DNA of 64,000 nt from Cognatilysobacter bugurensis (GTDB taxonomy: Bacteria; Pseudomonadota; Gammaproteobacteria; Xanthomonadales; Xanthomonadaceae): NCBI RefSeq assembly GCF_014652095.1, contig NZ_BMYD01000001.1, positions 721,466 through 785,465 on the forward strand, given 5' to 3'. A program made the translations under genes and the position numbers. This document shows, one piece after another, positions 33,962 through 43,834 of this stretch. The notes beneath the pieces are model-generated. The model did no database searches, had not been told where the DNA came from, and saw only the letters and a program-made list of their open reading frames with translations. Numbering within the stretch: the first letter of the stretch is position 1; each line of letters begins with the position of its first letter.

Positions 33962-34543
33962 TCAGCGGTACTCCACCACCACCGTCAGCAGGGTGATGCG
34001 CGCGTCGTAGGTGCCGAGCCGGTTGATCTCGACATGCCACCACGGCGCCGAGCCGCTGAAGCCGGTGTTGACCGTCGGCAGGACCACCCATTGCTCGTAG
34101 TGCGTGTCCGACTGCACGGCCGCCAGTGACGAGGCGCCGCCGCCGTAGGTTTCGAACGGGCCGCCCGCACGCAGACCGACCGGGGTCATGCCCACGCCCA
34201 CGGTGCCGTCGCCGCCTGCGCCGATGTAATAGAACACCCCGACACGCACCCTGCCGCCGGTGTAATCCAGCGGGCGCGGCACCGCGAACTGCGCGTAGCC
34301 GTTGGCGGTCGGCCAGTCGAGGCCGCGCATCGTCGGCGTGAGGTTCGGTGTGCGGCCGAGCGCATTGGCCGGGAGCACGAGACGCTTCGGGTACAGCCAG
34401 CACGGCCCGGTCGGTGCGCACAGCCGCAGCTCCGGTCGCAGGCGCGGCGCGCCCTGCGCGTAGACCGGAGCCGCGGCCGTTGCGATCAAAAGCCCTGCAG
34501 TGCCGACAGCCAGTGCTGAGTGCCTGAGCCAGGAACGGATCAT
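33962..34543 (-). CDS. Hypothetical secreted protein (193 aa)
   Basis: A 193-residue protein with a signal peptide (MIRSWLRHSALAVGTAGLLIATAAAPVYAQ). The mature part is rich in Gly, Val and Tyr and looks beta-stranded, with Y-x-G-A-G-G-D-G and W-W-H-V-E-I-N-R-L segments. I do not recognise the family. It starts at the ATG at 34543, nine bases after GGAGAT. It is monocistronic. Confidence 0.65.
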   Translation of the reverse strand: MIRSWLRHSALAVGTAGLLIATAAAPVYAQGAPRLRPELRLCAPTGPCWLYPKRLVLPANALGRTPNLTPTMRGLDWPTANGYAQFAVPRPLDYTGGRVRVGVFYYIGAGGDGTVGVGMTPVGLRAGGPFETYGGGASSLAAVQSDTHYEQWVVLPTVNTGFSGSAPWWHVEINRLGTYDARITLLTVVVEYR

Positions 34544-34749
34544 GTCGATGATCTCCGCAGGCGGAGGCGCGCCGGACCCTGCCCCCGCACGAGGAAGGAC
34601 GGCAATGCCGCATGTCCGGGGCACTGTCGAGCGTGGCTGCACCGGCAGCTCACCCCCGACGCAACGCGCGCGCACAGCGTGTTCGGACACGCGACCGTGG
34701 CGCGCGCCGACGTGCGGTCAACGCACGCGCGGCTTCACCCCAGACACAA

Positions 34750-34774
34750 GGCCCCGCACTGCGGGGTCCTTTGC
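34750..34774 (+). terminator. Unassigned stem-loop with CTTT tail
   Basis: GGCCCCGC, loop ACT, GCGGGGTC, then CTTTG on the plus strand. The nearest plus-strand gene ends 1 kb upstream, so its owner is unclear. Confidence 0.4.
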
Positions 34775-34860
34775 AGTCACCGGTGGAGCCGTTGACCAAA
34801 TTTTCGCCAGGCCGATGAAGCGCCGCATGACCGCTGGCCTTGATCTGCTGTGCACAACGG

Positions 34861-34904
34861 TTATCCCTGCGCTTATCCACAGGTCGCGTGGACAATGTTC
34901 CACG
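34861..34904 (+). repeat. Bipartite DnaA-box element, copy 2
   Basis: A 7-of-9 DnaA-like word TTATCCCTG (34861-34869) is followed by perfect TTATCCACA (34873-34881), then after five bases by CGTGGACAATGTTCCACG (34887-34904). The second part is 17 of 18 identical to the copy at 5495-5512, with the same five-base gap. Both copies lie in gene-free DNA. Confidence 0.6.
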
Positions 34905-35219
34905 CGGTGTTTCACCGATAAACCAAGCGCTTAGGCGTGAGGGCCCACGGCTGCGAATTCTTCCTAGATGGCGCCGCACACAGCGTAGCGGGATGATTTT
35001 TTACTGCCGCGTCACTCGTTTCGCATGCGCACTACGCGGACGGTTCAGTCGACTGCAATCCCGTAGTTAACCGCCTCCATCCCCTGCACGGGCCTGCAAA
35101 GGCCGGGGTGTGCGAGGACGCACTGCCCCGCGAGATGGAACGCGCATGGGCCCCGGTGCGCTGCGCATATCCCGGCCACGGCGCACGCGAGGCGAACCTA
35201 CGCGGACACAGCCGCACGG

Positions 35220-35507
35220 TCAGAAATCGAACAGCTCGCCGAGCATCGACTTATGGCGGTTCTTGCCGTGCTTGTACGCGTCGTGGTGCTCGTGGGCCGG
35301 CGGGTACGCGTGCCCCGGATGCGGCGGTGGCTGCGGCGGCGGCGCTGCCGGTGCGCGTGCAGGCATTGCCTGCTCGGCGCGTTCGATGAGCCGGTCGAGC
35401 TCGCCGCGATCGAGCCAAATGCCGCGGCAGTTGGGGCAGTAATCAACCTCGATCCCCTGTCGATCCATCATCGCCAGGTTCACGGTCTTGCAGACGGGGC
35501 ACAACAT
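35220..35507 (-). CDS. TFIIB-type zinc ribbon protein
   Basis: A 95-residue protein with a four-cysteine zinc ribbon: C-P-V-C followed about 20 residues later by C-P-N-C-R-G-I-W-L-D-R-G-E-L. That matches the small zf-TFIIB family of bacterial proteins of unknown function. The C-terminal half is Pro/His-rich and then basic (HHDAYKHGKNRHK). The ATG at 35507 begins MLCPVCK and has GGAG upstream. It is monocistronic, between sparse regions. Confidence 0.85.
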   Translation of the reverse strand: MLCPVCKTVNLAMMDRQGIEVDYCPNCRGIWLDRGELDRLIERAEQAMPARAPAAPPPQPPPHPGHAYPPAHEHHDAYKHGKNRHKSMLGELFDF

Positions 35508-35831
35508 GCGCGTTTCTCCGGTCACAGCCCGGGCCCGCGGCACCATGCCGCGCGTCCCAGTGACACGCCGATGCAACCGCATGCCGCCAGGACACGCCTT
35601 CGCCGCAGATCGGCGAAGGTCTCGCTCACAGGCGTGATGCCTGCTGCTGGGCCGGAGCCAAGGCTCGTAGTGACGACGCCAGCATCTGGGAGCTACTCCC
35701 CTTCTCGATCGAGCCTAGCACGGGGTCTCTGCGGCGCATCCCTGTGCGCCTTCCTAGCCGGACGCTCGTTCGACGGCACCGTTTGCAGACAGAAATAAAA
35801 CTGCCCCCGGCCGTCTAGCGCCGACCCCGGC

Positions 35832-35963
35832 TCAGGCGAGCACACGCTCAGACGCGCTCAGCCGCATGCGGCGGCGCGCCGCCCGTCGACGGGCGATGAG
35901 CAGGCCGCGCGTCACCGCGAATGCGCAGACGAAGCCGGAGAACGTGAGGTAGGCGGTCAGCAT
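35832..35963 (-). CDS. Possible small membrane protein (43 aa)
   Basis: A 43-residue candidate: one membrane helix (MLTAYLTFSGFVCAFAVTRG and a few more residues) then a basic cytoplasmic tail. Nearly 90% of third codon positions are G or C, typical of real genes here. No ribosome binding site is visible and the start is uncertain. Confidence 0.4.
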   Translation of the reverse strand: MLTAYLTFSGFVCAFAVTRGLLIARRRAARRRMRLSASERVLA

Positions 35964-36182
35964 CGGTGGGGGAATCGATGGGCTCGCGATCTGTATGCCG
36001 TGGCCGGTGTGATCGCTACGCAACGGCCGCGCTATCGCCAGCACGCCCGTCGCGGTGCGAACGCTGCGCCGATTCGAAACGCAAAGCCCGGCAGGCTGAT
36101 CAGCGCTGCAGGTTCGCTAAGCCCACTTGATGCGCTTCGTCGTGGTGACCCACATCTACGCAACGGAGCGTCCAGAAACCTG

Positions 36183-36209
36183 CCAAAAAAAGGAACCTGA
36201 CCCCTTATT
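36183..36209. repeat. GGAACCTGACCCC motif, transposon-flank-like
   Basis: AAAAAAAGGAACCTGACCCC followed by TTATT resembles the motif at 33771 and the flank of REP-associated transposases. It sits 20-40 bases from the first gene of the low-GC island, so it may mark an old insertion junction. Confidence 0.35.
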
Positions 36210-36227
36210 CAAAGCAATGAACTTACA

Positions 36228-37334
36228 TCATGCGGTAGGTTTACAGCCGCGTTGCTCAATACGTTGCTGAGTTTCCCGATACAAATCGTCTATCTCTACA
36301 CACATTCGCTCCGACCGAAAGCGCGCGACATACGTGGAATAAGCTTGCTCCCGCATCCGCCTCCAATGGGACCTCTTTCGCTGCCGCAATTGCGACGCAA
36401 GGTCATCGGATCGACCTGCCGCGAAAAATGCGCCGTCAAGCTCAGCCGTTATAATTTCCCTAAGCGGCGCAATGTCGCTACCGAGAACTGGGAGGCCATA
36501 GCTGAATGCCTCTACCGCCGCTAGGCCGAAAGCCTCCCAGCGGCTCGGCATAACGAGCACGTCCGCCCGAGCAAGATATCCTGCGACGTCTTCTCGACCT
36601 CGCCATCCAACATACGCAATATTTCGACATGGCCGGACCTGGCGATCCTCGTGGACGCCAGCACCAATAACAGTAAGCGCTACATCCGCGTCTTGGAGCT
36701 GCCCCATAGCCTCAATTAGGATATCCAGCCCCTTCGCTCGATCGAAACGACCGACATAAACGAGATTAACTTTCCCGTCATCCAGTCCAGCAAGTCTCTC
36801 GATCGGCAGCGGGGCTTCAACGCAGTTCCGAATAACATGCAGGATGTGAGCAGGCAACCGCCACCTCATTGCTTCCGATTTTTCGTGCTCGCTGACGCAC
36901 ACAATTCCATTGCACCACCTCGATAGAAGCCGTTCGACCGCGGCAAACGCGGCTTTCTTCCATGGTTTGACGTCCATTAGAAAGCCCCAGCCATGCGGGC
37001 AATATATGACCGCCGGCCTACGAAACGGCCGCATCAAGATCAGGACTATTCGGCCAACCCCACCAGCGAACGAGCTGTGGAGGTGAACCACCTGCGGCTC
37101 GAGACGCCAAACAGCAAGAGCTAACTCCAGAGCGAAACACCAGATGGACGCTATATTCCTTCCACTCCGTCGAAAGGTCTCGATATCGGATAGACCTTCG
37201 AACTCAAAGAGATGTCCCTCAGGAACCAGTGCGCGCGCGTCAACCCCAGAACTCAGCTGCCACCTCAGCAACTGACGCATTACCGTGGCGACACCTCCTT
37301 GTGCCGTCTCCGCTACATGCAACACCCTGTTCAT
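36228..37334 (-). CDS. Glycosyltransferase family 4 (GT-B)
   Basis: A 368-residue GT-B enzyme. The N-terminal half begins RVLHVAETAQGGVATVMRQL. The C-terminal half has VYVGRFDRAKGLDIL and the E-x7-E region of GT4, WEAFGLAAVEAFSYGLPVLG, which binds the nucleotide-sugar donor. It is the last gene of the exopolysaccharide operon and overlaps the previous gene by four bases. Codon use is visibly more A/T-rich than in the flanking genome. Donor and acceptor sugars are not predictable, but it acts on the cytoplasmic face of the inner membrane, extending the undecaprenyl-linked repeat unit. Confidence 0.88.
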   Translation of the reverse strand: MNRVLHVAETAQGGVATVMRQLLRWQLSSGVDARALVPEGHLFEFEGLSDIETFRRSGRNIASIWCFALELALAVWRLEPQVVHLHSSFAGGVGRIVLILMRPFRRPAVIYCPHGWGFLMDVKPWKKAAFAAVERLLSRWCNGIVCVSEHEKSEAMRWRLPAHILHVIRNCVEAPLPIERLAGLDDGKVNLVYVGRFDRAKGLDILIEAMGQLQDADVALTVIGAGVHEDRQVRPCRNIAYVGWRGREDVAGYLARADVLVMPSRWEAFGLAAVEAFSYGLPVLGSDIAPLREIITAELDGAFFAAGRSDDLASQLRQRKRSHWRRMREQAYSTYVARFRSERMCVEIDDLYRETQQRIEQRGCKPTA

Positions 37335-38464
37335 GATGCGAGCAACTCCGAGAGAAGGGCTCGGGAGTCGAAGACCTCAGCCAGATACCGCTGTGCCTCT
37401 GACGCGATGGACTCCTGAAGCCCTGCTTCAGACAATAAGCGTTCCACGGCAGATGCAAACTCCTCGGGGGTGTCGCCACCAAGATAGTGCACGCCTGGCG
37501 CCAGCCCGGTGCCCTCAACTCCCACCGACGTTGAAACAAGCGGCACCCCCTGTTGCATAGCGTTAATGCTCCGCATTTTGACGCCAGCGCCCTCAAGAAT
37601 GGGGTTGATGAAAACAGAAGCATCCGCATACAGGCTCGCCAAACATGTCGGCGAGTCGTGGAACTCCACTGATTGATACCGATCAAGGAATCCAGCACCA
37701 GCGCCCCTCGTGTTTCCCGCAACAACAAGCTTATAGAAAGGAACCCGCGCGCGAAGGAGCTCGTGCACATTCTCCAAATACCACAGCAGGCCCTGGAGGT
37801 TATTCGGCATGAACAGATTTCCAACACACAAAACCGAGCCCCGCGTCTTGGGCCTAGGCGCCTGCATTGCCGCTGCATCAACGTGAGGAGGTAGAAATCG
37901 AACGCGCGAAGAGGGCTCGCCTACTCCTTCCCGCGAAAACTCTCTATGCGAGATATGCAGTACATAGTCGCATCGGTTCTTGACCCGCCGGCTCCAATGC
38001 CGGAAGAGTAAGCTCTCCAGAAAATAGTATGCTTTCTTCGCGAACCGCTTTTCACTTCGCGCGAGGGCGTGAAAGTATGCGGATTCATTGTTGTGCACGC
38101 GTAGCGCGACCTTGTCTCGGGCACTCAATCCTTTTAGGACCGGAGCAACAGCTTCGGACTCGAGAATAACGAGATCATAATCATCTGCGAGGTACTCTTT
38201 CGCGAGACCGGAGCGCGACGCCGCCTGATACGGCATCCCGGTGATCCAAAAAAACAGAGATGCCCTTCGGCGCACCAACCGCACGCGGCCGAGCTTCGCG
38301 CGGGCAAGCTGCAAATGGCTCGGGTGAACATCGGCACTGACTGTTGCCAATAGGTCCACCGACACCCCCAGCGACACGAGAGCCTCAATCCGCGAAAGGA
38401 CGTCAACTCTCCCGCCATGATCGGCCGGAAAGGGAAAGTCGGGACTAACGACTAATACCTTCAC
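37331..38464 (-). CDS. Glycosyltransferase (GT4-like)
   Basis: A 377-residue GT-B enzyme. It opens MKVLVVSPDFPFPADHGGR, and its C-terminal half has VLCVGNLFMPNNLQGLLWYL and GAGVKMRSINAMQQGVPLVS. The latter resembles a variant GT4 donor site in which the first catalytic Glu region reads L-E-G-A-G-V-K. This pattern is seen in enzymes of capsule clusters. The gene overlaps both neighbours by four bases (ATGA), so translation is coupled. Base composition is lower GC, as in the rest of the island. Confidence 0.85.
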   Translation of the reverse strand: MKVLVVSPDFPFPADHGGRVDVLSRIEALVSLGVSVDLLATVSADVHPSHLQLARAKLGRVRLVRRRASLFFWITGMPYQAASRSGLAKEYLADDYDLVILESEAVAPVLKGLSARDKVALRVHNNESAYFHALARSEKRFAKKAYYFLESLLFRHWSRRVKNRCDYVLHISHREFSREGVGEPSSRVRFLPPHVDAAAMQAPRPKTRGSVLCVGNLFMPNNLQGLLWYLENVHELLRARVPFYKLVVAGNTRGAGAGFLDRYQSVEFHDSPTCLASLYADASVFINPILEGAGVKMRSINAMQQGVPLVSTSVGVEGTGLAPGVHYLGGDTPEEFASAVERLLSEAGLQESIASEAQRYLAEVFDSRALLSELLAS

Positions 38465-39708
38465 TGCTCATACCTATTGAAAGCGAGCCCAAGCGAGGCG
38501 GCAGCGAAATAGGCCCCAACCCCAGACACGTAAAACATGAAACCGATTACCGCGAAGCCTGCAAGTAGCATCCTATTCATGTCTGCTGCAGTAGAAACAT
38601 AGGCAAACCCGCTTAATCCTTGTTTGAGAATCAGGTAGATACCTGGCAGACCAAGAAAGATCGTGGTGTCAAGAAGAAAGCTCTTCGCCCCCACGTTCTC
38701 ATAAGCACCGTGATAAAAGTAGGAGTTAACTTCAGAGTAATCGAGCGTCATAGGCAGCAACTCTCGCATCAGCAGTACCGCCTCTGGACCGGCTTGAACT
38801 ACGAAAGGAAGATAACCATAAAACCCATGCCCTAAAGGCCACTGCGCGACTGAGAGTGCTGCTACCGTCGACATCGTTGCCCGGGTCGCCACGGAGGTGT
38901 AGTTTTCGATGTCCGACAGTAGCAGGGCAGACGCTAAGGGAAGCAGAATGCTTGCGCCGGCGAGTGCAACGAATACTAGAATAAATCGCTTAGCACTGCC
39001 GACTCCGCGACTTAACAGAACCGTAAAAATAGTGGCGCCAAAGATTGCGAAAATCGTGCCCTTTGACTCAATCGCAAGCGCCACAACTGCCACGAGCGCG
39101 ATACTGATCCCCGGACGCACCTTTTTCTTCCAGCAAATCAACAGGACCGCGCAGCCGGCAATCAGGCCGAAATTGCTCGATTCCTGACTCAGGCCTCGTG
39201 GCCTCGCATTGCGGTTGTCGAACGGGTGCATCCAAGAAGATGAGGAAAACGCGTCCGGCCACAGTGTATTGGCGATCACCGCAGCCACCACAATGCCAGC
39301 CCCTGCCAACAGGGCAAACTGGGGCACGTTGCGTGCGAAACGGAAATAAAAGAATGCAAAGACGCACATAAAATACAAAATAAACGCCTTTAATGCTTGA
39401 ACCACTAACGTCTTAGTTGCCAACTCATAATAGAGAAAGAATCCGATCAATGAAGCCGCGACACCCCAACTGAGTAGTACGACAAACTCGAGAGGCAACC
39501 TGTTCCGGCAAATCGACGTTAAGGCTAGGGCAATAAGCGGAATGATCGCCAGATTAGCCGCTGCGTACCCTAGCGGTCCGGTTTGGAAGGGCAGATCTTC
39601 GAATGGCGACATGAGGAAGAACAGCGCCATAACGGCGGCTTCTACCCAACGCAGCGGAACCGTTGGCTCTGTGCTGATCGTGCTATGCACGGGCCACCCC
39701 AACAGCAT
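38461..39708 (-). CDS. Wzy-like polysaccharide polymerase / O-antigen ligase-type membrane protein
   Basis: A protein of about 415 residues with 10-12 membrane helices and a large periplasmic loop late in the chain (roughly residues 290-350). This is the topology of Wzy polymerases and O-antigen ligases. Placement between glycosyltransferases and flippase favours the polymerase, leaving the protein at 45.3-46.7 kb as the second member of this superfamily. The start is uncertain: the ATG at 39708 overlaps the previous gene by 26 bases and has no ribosome binding site, while a GTG at 39690 follows GGGGTGG. Sequence divergence is usual for Wzy, so the call rests on topology and context. Confidence 0.72.
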   Translation of the reverse strand: MLLGWPVHSTISTEPTVPLRWVEAAVMALFFLMSPFEDLPFQTGPLGYAAANLAIIPLIALALTSICRNRLPLEFVVLLSWGVAASLIGFFLYYELATKTLVVQALKAFILYFMCVFAFFYFRFARNVPQFALLAGAGIVVAAVIANTLWPDAFSSSSWMHPFDNRNARPRGLSQESSNFGLIAGCAVLLICWKKKVRPGISIALVAVVALAIESKGTIFAIFGATIFTVLLSRGVGSAKRFILVFVALAGASILLPLASALLLSDIENYTSVATRATMSTVAALSVAQWPLGHGFYGYLPFVVQAGPEAVLLMRELLPMTLDYSEVNSYFYHGAYENVGAKSFLLDTTIFLGLPGIYLILKQGLSGFAYVSTAADMNRMLLAGFAVIGFMFYVSGVGAYFAAASLGLAFNRYEQ

Positions 39709-40870
39709 CGCGGTACGCCGCGAGATACGCGTCCCCAATGGAGGCGGCGTCGAAAGACCGTACAAACTCGAGAGCCCGGGCTGAGAACAGGTCTCGATCA
39801 GCGGAGAGGCTTTTCGTTAAGGCCAACGCCAGATCCTTTCCATCATGGCGCGGCTGGTAGATAAAACCCGTTTCGCCTTCCATTACGACCTCGGGCAACC
39901 CGCCCATGGCCGAGCATATAACTGGAGCACCGTAGCTGTACGCCTCGAGAACTACCCTCCCAAGCGGTTCGGCCCATAGAGATGGAACGACCAGCCAGTC
40001 GAGGTTTGGATAAAAGCTCTTTGGGTCAGTTCGGCCCACGAAGACGATTGGCAGATCACGTGCCTGCTTCTTAAGCGCCTCCACATATAACGGGTCTCCA
40101 TCCCCCGCAATATAGAGTTCCGCTAAATCAGCAATCGAGCCAAACGCTTTGATGAGCTCTTCAAGACCTTTCGCCGGCTCTAATCTTCCAATAAACCCGT
40201 ACCTGCGCACTCCGTTTCCACTCACCGGCCCGGCGATCGACGGTAGGGCTACCGAGTTATAGATTACCCGGCGCTGGGCGTTGGGGAAAAAATTCTCCGA
40301 AGCGTGAAGATCGGCGATATAACGGCTGATACCGATATATTCTGTCACCCACCCTGAGCAGATCCGCTTAGGCCATGACCATAGTCGCGCTGAAATGTCT
40401 CGGGGGTTCTGCATTTTGCCATCAGCAAACAAGCGACAATTAGGATGCAGCAGGTAGTAGTCCCGCGAGGTGTGTGCGATTGGAACTCCAGCCAACTTGG
40501 CTGCGAACCAGACACTGACCGAGAGGCCGCTTAGGTTGTTCGTATGGACTACATCAGGGGCGATTCGCTTAACGAGGCGGCGGGCACCCCATAGGACGCT
40601 CAGGTTAAACATATCGATGACGTGCCATAAAAGCCGACGCACCAAAGACGGCGTGCCCTTATCAAACGGCCAATAGATGTTTGGGTCCGGCAGACGCACC
40701 ACCGTGACACCATTAATAACGTCCGTTTGAACGCCAGATCCGTTATGCAGGCATAGGATCCACACCGAATGGCCATTATTGGCGAAATATTCAGCCAGGA
40801 GCTGGGTGGACACCTCCGCGCCACCGACTTTCCACGGGTAGTAGAGCGTGTTAACCAGGAGAATTCTCAT
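39683..40870 (-). CDS. Glycosyltransferase family 4
   Basis: A 395-residue GT4 enzyme. The N-terminus MRILLVNTLYYPWKVGGAEV is the classic acceptor-domain start. The C-terminal domain shows YGFIGRLEPAKGLEELIKAF and WAEPLGRVVLEAYSYGAPVI with the E-x7-E pair. It sits between flippase and polymerase genes and overlaps the flippase by four bases. Donor unknown; it adds one sugar to the lipid-linked repeat unit. Confidence 0.9.
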   Translation of the reverse strand: MRILLVNTLYYPWKVGGAEVSTQLLAEYFANNGHSVWILCLHNGSGVQTDVINGVTVVRLPDPNIYWPFDKGTPSLVRRLLWHVIDMFNLSVLWGARRLVKRIAPDVVHTNNLSGLSVSVWFAAKLAGVPIAHTSRDYYLLHPNCRLFADGKMQNPRDISARLWSWPKRICSGWVTEYIGISRYIADLHASENFFPNAQRRVIYNSVALPSIAGPVSGNGVRRYGFIGRLEPAKGLEELIKAFGSIADLAELYIAGDGDPLYVEALKKQARDLPIVFVGRTDPKSFYPNLDWLVVPSLWAEPLGRVVLEAYSYGAPVICSAMGGLPEVVMEGETGFIYQPRHDGKDLALALTKSLSADRDLFSARALEFVRSFDAASIGDAYLAAYRDAVGVARA

Positions 40871-42192
40871 AGTTCGCCCGCCCAGCCGGTCAACAGCGCG
40901 CTAGTCATCCCCACGACGATAACAACTGCAGGAACCATTTGCAGAAAGAATCGGCCTGGGGAGCATTTGAAGACCGCAAGGTACATTGACGTGTATACGA
41001 CAAGGAAGTTGACGTGAAAGGCTGCTACAAGGGCCCAGCACAGCGCGGGCAGATCGGACTGACGCAGCCCCAGGACAATCGCGAAGGTTGTTACAAATCC
41101 CGACGCAACGCCCGTCCCCAGGAGCAGGCGTGGACGGCTCATCGCTTGGAAGAAACTCCCATTTGTCGAGTGGACAACCTGCGCTGGTATGCCGATTGCT
41201 AGGATCTGCAAGATCGGCACTGCGCCTCCCCACTGAGCACCAAGTACGAATTGCACGCCTATCGGCGCTAATAAGAAGACACCGAGAGCCGCAGCGCCCC
41301 CAGCCACCGACAGTCGGAACGCGAACTCACGGTGAATCTGCTCAACCTTTCGCGGGTCGTGCGCCAGTTGACGAACAACCGGCTGGATGGCAGGGGTCAT
41401 TGCGAACGTCAAAAGCAGTAATGGATACCGCATCAGCTGGTACGCCTTGTCGTAGATCCCCAGCGCGGATGCCCCCAGCGTTCGTGCCACCAGTACGTTG
41501 TCGAGATTTCGACCGACAAAACTAACGGTGTTTGCACCTAGCTGGTAGGAAGCAAAGGAGAAGAGAGGCCGGACCGCAGAAAAATTAAACCCAACGTTAG
41601 GCCTGCCAAACTCAGTGGCCGCGCTAAATTTGTATGCCAGTACGAAATTGACAGCAGCGCTCACAGGGAGTTTAAGCGCGAGGGCATGCAATGGCGCGAG
41701 CCAAGCACTGGAAGCTAGGACTGCCGCGGTGGAGACTATTTCTGCGGAAACGCCGGCTTTAGCGAGACTTCGAAATCGCTGATCGCGTAACAGAAAAGAA
41801 GTGGGAATTACACTCGCAGACACCAGCAGAACCGCAAGCGCTACGTAGGGGAAGATGGCCGTGACCTCGGCCGTCTGGTAAAAATCTGCGACCGGTCCGG
41901 AGAGAAGCTGCACTGTAAGCGCTAACAGCAGCCCGAGGGCAAGAGTAAATCCAAAGATTCCGTCCCGCGCCGAGTGGGACAGCGAACCCAAATTAATTAT
42001 CGCAGGGCCAAAGCCCCCTTCGGCTACCACTTGGAAGAACAGGTAGATAACGGACACAGACGCGACAAGACCGAACGTTTCGGGCGTAAACGTCCTCGCG
42101 AGTATCATCATTGACAGCAGATTCGCCGCGTATACTGCGTAACGGCTGGCCATGCTTCGCGCAATCGCGCCGTACAGCAGAGAAGCGGTCAT
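40867..42192 (-). CDS. Polysaccharide flippase (MOP family, Wzx/WzxC-like)
   Basis: A 441-residue integral membrane protein with 12-14 helices of the MATE/Wzx (MOP) superfamily. The segment GNLDNVLVARTLGASALGIY-like (here GRNLDNVLVARTLGASALG) and the following YDKAYQLMRYP are characteristic of the lipopolysaccharide-biosynthesis WzxC/AmsL group. It moves undecaprenyl-linked repeat units across the inner membrane before polymerisation. The gene is ATGA-coupled to a glycosyltransferase. It is the first recognisable gene of the lower-GC island. Confidence 0.88.
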   Translation of the reverse strand: MTASLLYGAIARSMASRYAVYAANLLSMMILARTFTPETFGLVASVSVIYLFFQVVAEGGFGPAIINLGSLSHSARDGIFGFTLALGLLLALTVQLLSGPVADFYQTAEVTAIFPYVALAVLLVSASVIPTSFLLRDQRFRSLAKAGVSAEIVSTAAVLASSAWLAPLHALALKLPVSAAVNFVLAYKFSAATEFGRPNVGFNFSAVRPLFSFASYQLGANTVSFVGRNLDNVLVARTLGASALGIYDKAYQLMRYPLLLLTFAMTPAIQPVVRQLAHDPRKVEQIHREFAFRLSVAGGAAALGVFLLAPIGVQFVLGAQWGGAVPILQILAIGIPAQVVHSTNGSFFQAMSRPRLLLGTGVASGFVTTFAIVLGLRQSDLPALCWALVAAFHVNFLVVYTSMYLAVFKCSPGRFFLQMVPAVVIVVGMTSALLTGWAGEL

Positions 42193-42409
42193 AATTCTTT
42201 CAAGGGCGCGAGTTGCAGCAGAAATTTGCTAACTCGCATGCTCGCTTTTGATAGCTCATAGGTGACTGAGCGCTTCATGCTAGGAGCAAGCGAGGCTAGG
42301 CCAGGCAAAGTCGGGCTACATTCGCGCCCGCATAGCAGTCTGCCAATGCATGGCCAGATCTCGGGGGTGAGACACTCTGTCTGGCGCTGTCCCTGCGTCC
42401 TGTTCCACC

Positions 42410-43825
<1,416 letters not shown>

Positions 43826-43834
43826 TGCAATCCC

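Larger units (their letters stand above)
34544..35219. other. Sparse stretch with stem-loop and second DnaA-box element
   Basis: No credible coding frame. A hairpin is at 34750-34774, and the DnaA-box element at 34861-34904. Confidence 0.5.
35508..36227. other. Sparse stretch bordering the low-GC polysaccharide island
   Basis: Contains one possible small gene at 35832-35963, a perfect 9-bp hairpin CCTTCGCCG/CGGCGAAGG at 35597-35619 upstream of the zinc ribbon gene, and the transposon-flank-like motif at 36183-36209. No other gene is credible. Confidence 0.5.

Noticed and set aside
39708-39765. Longer start (MYGLSTPP) for the Wzy-like protein
   Set aside because: It would overlap the upstream glycosyltransferase by 83 bases and has no ribosome binding site.
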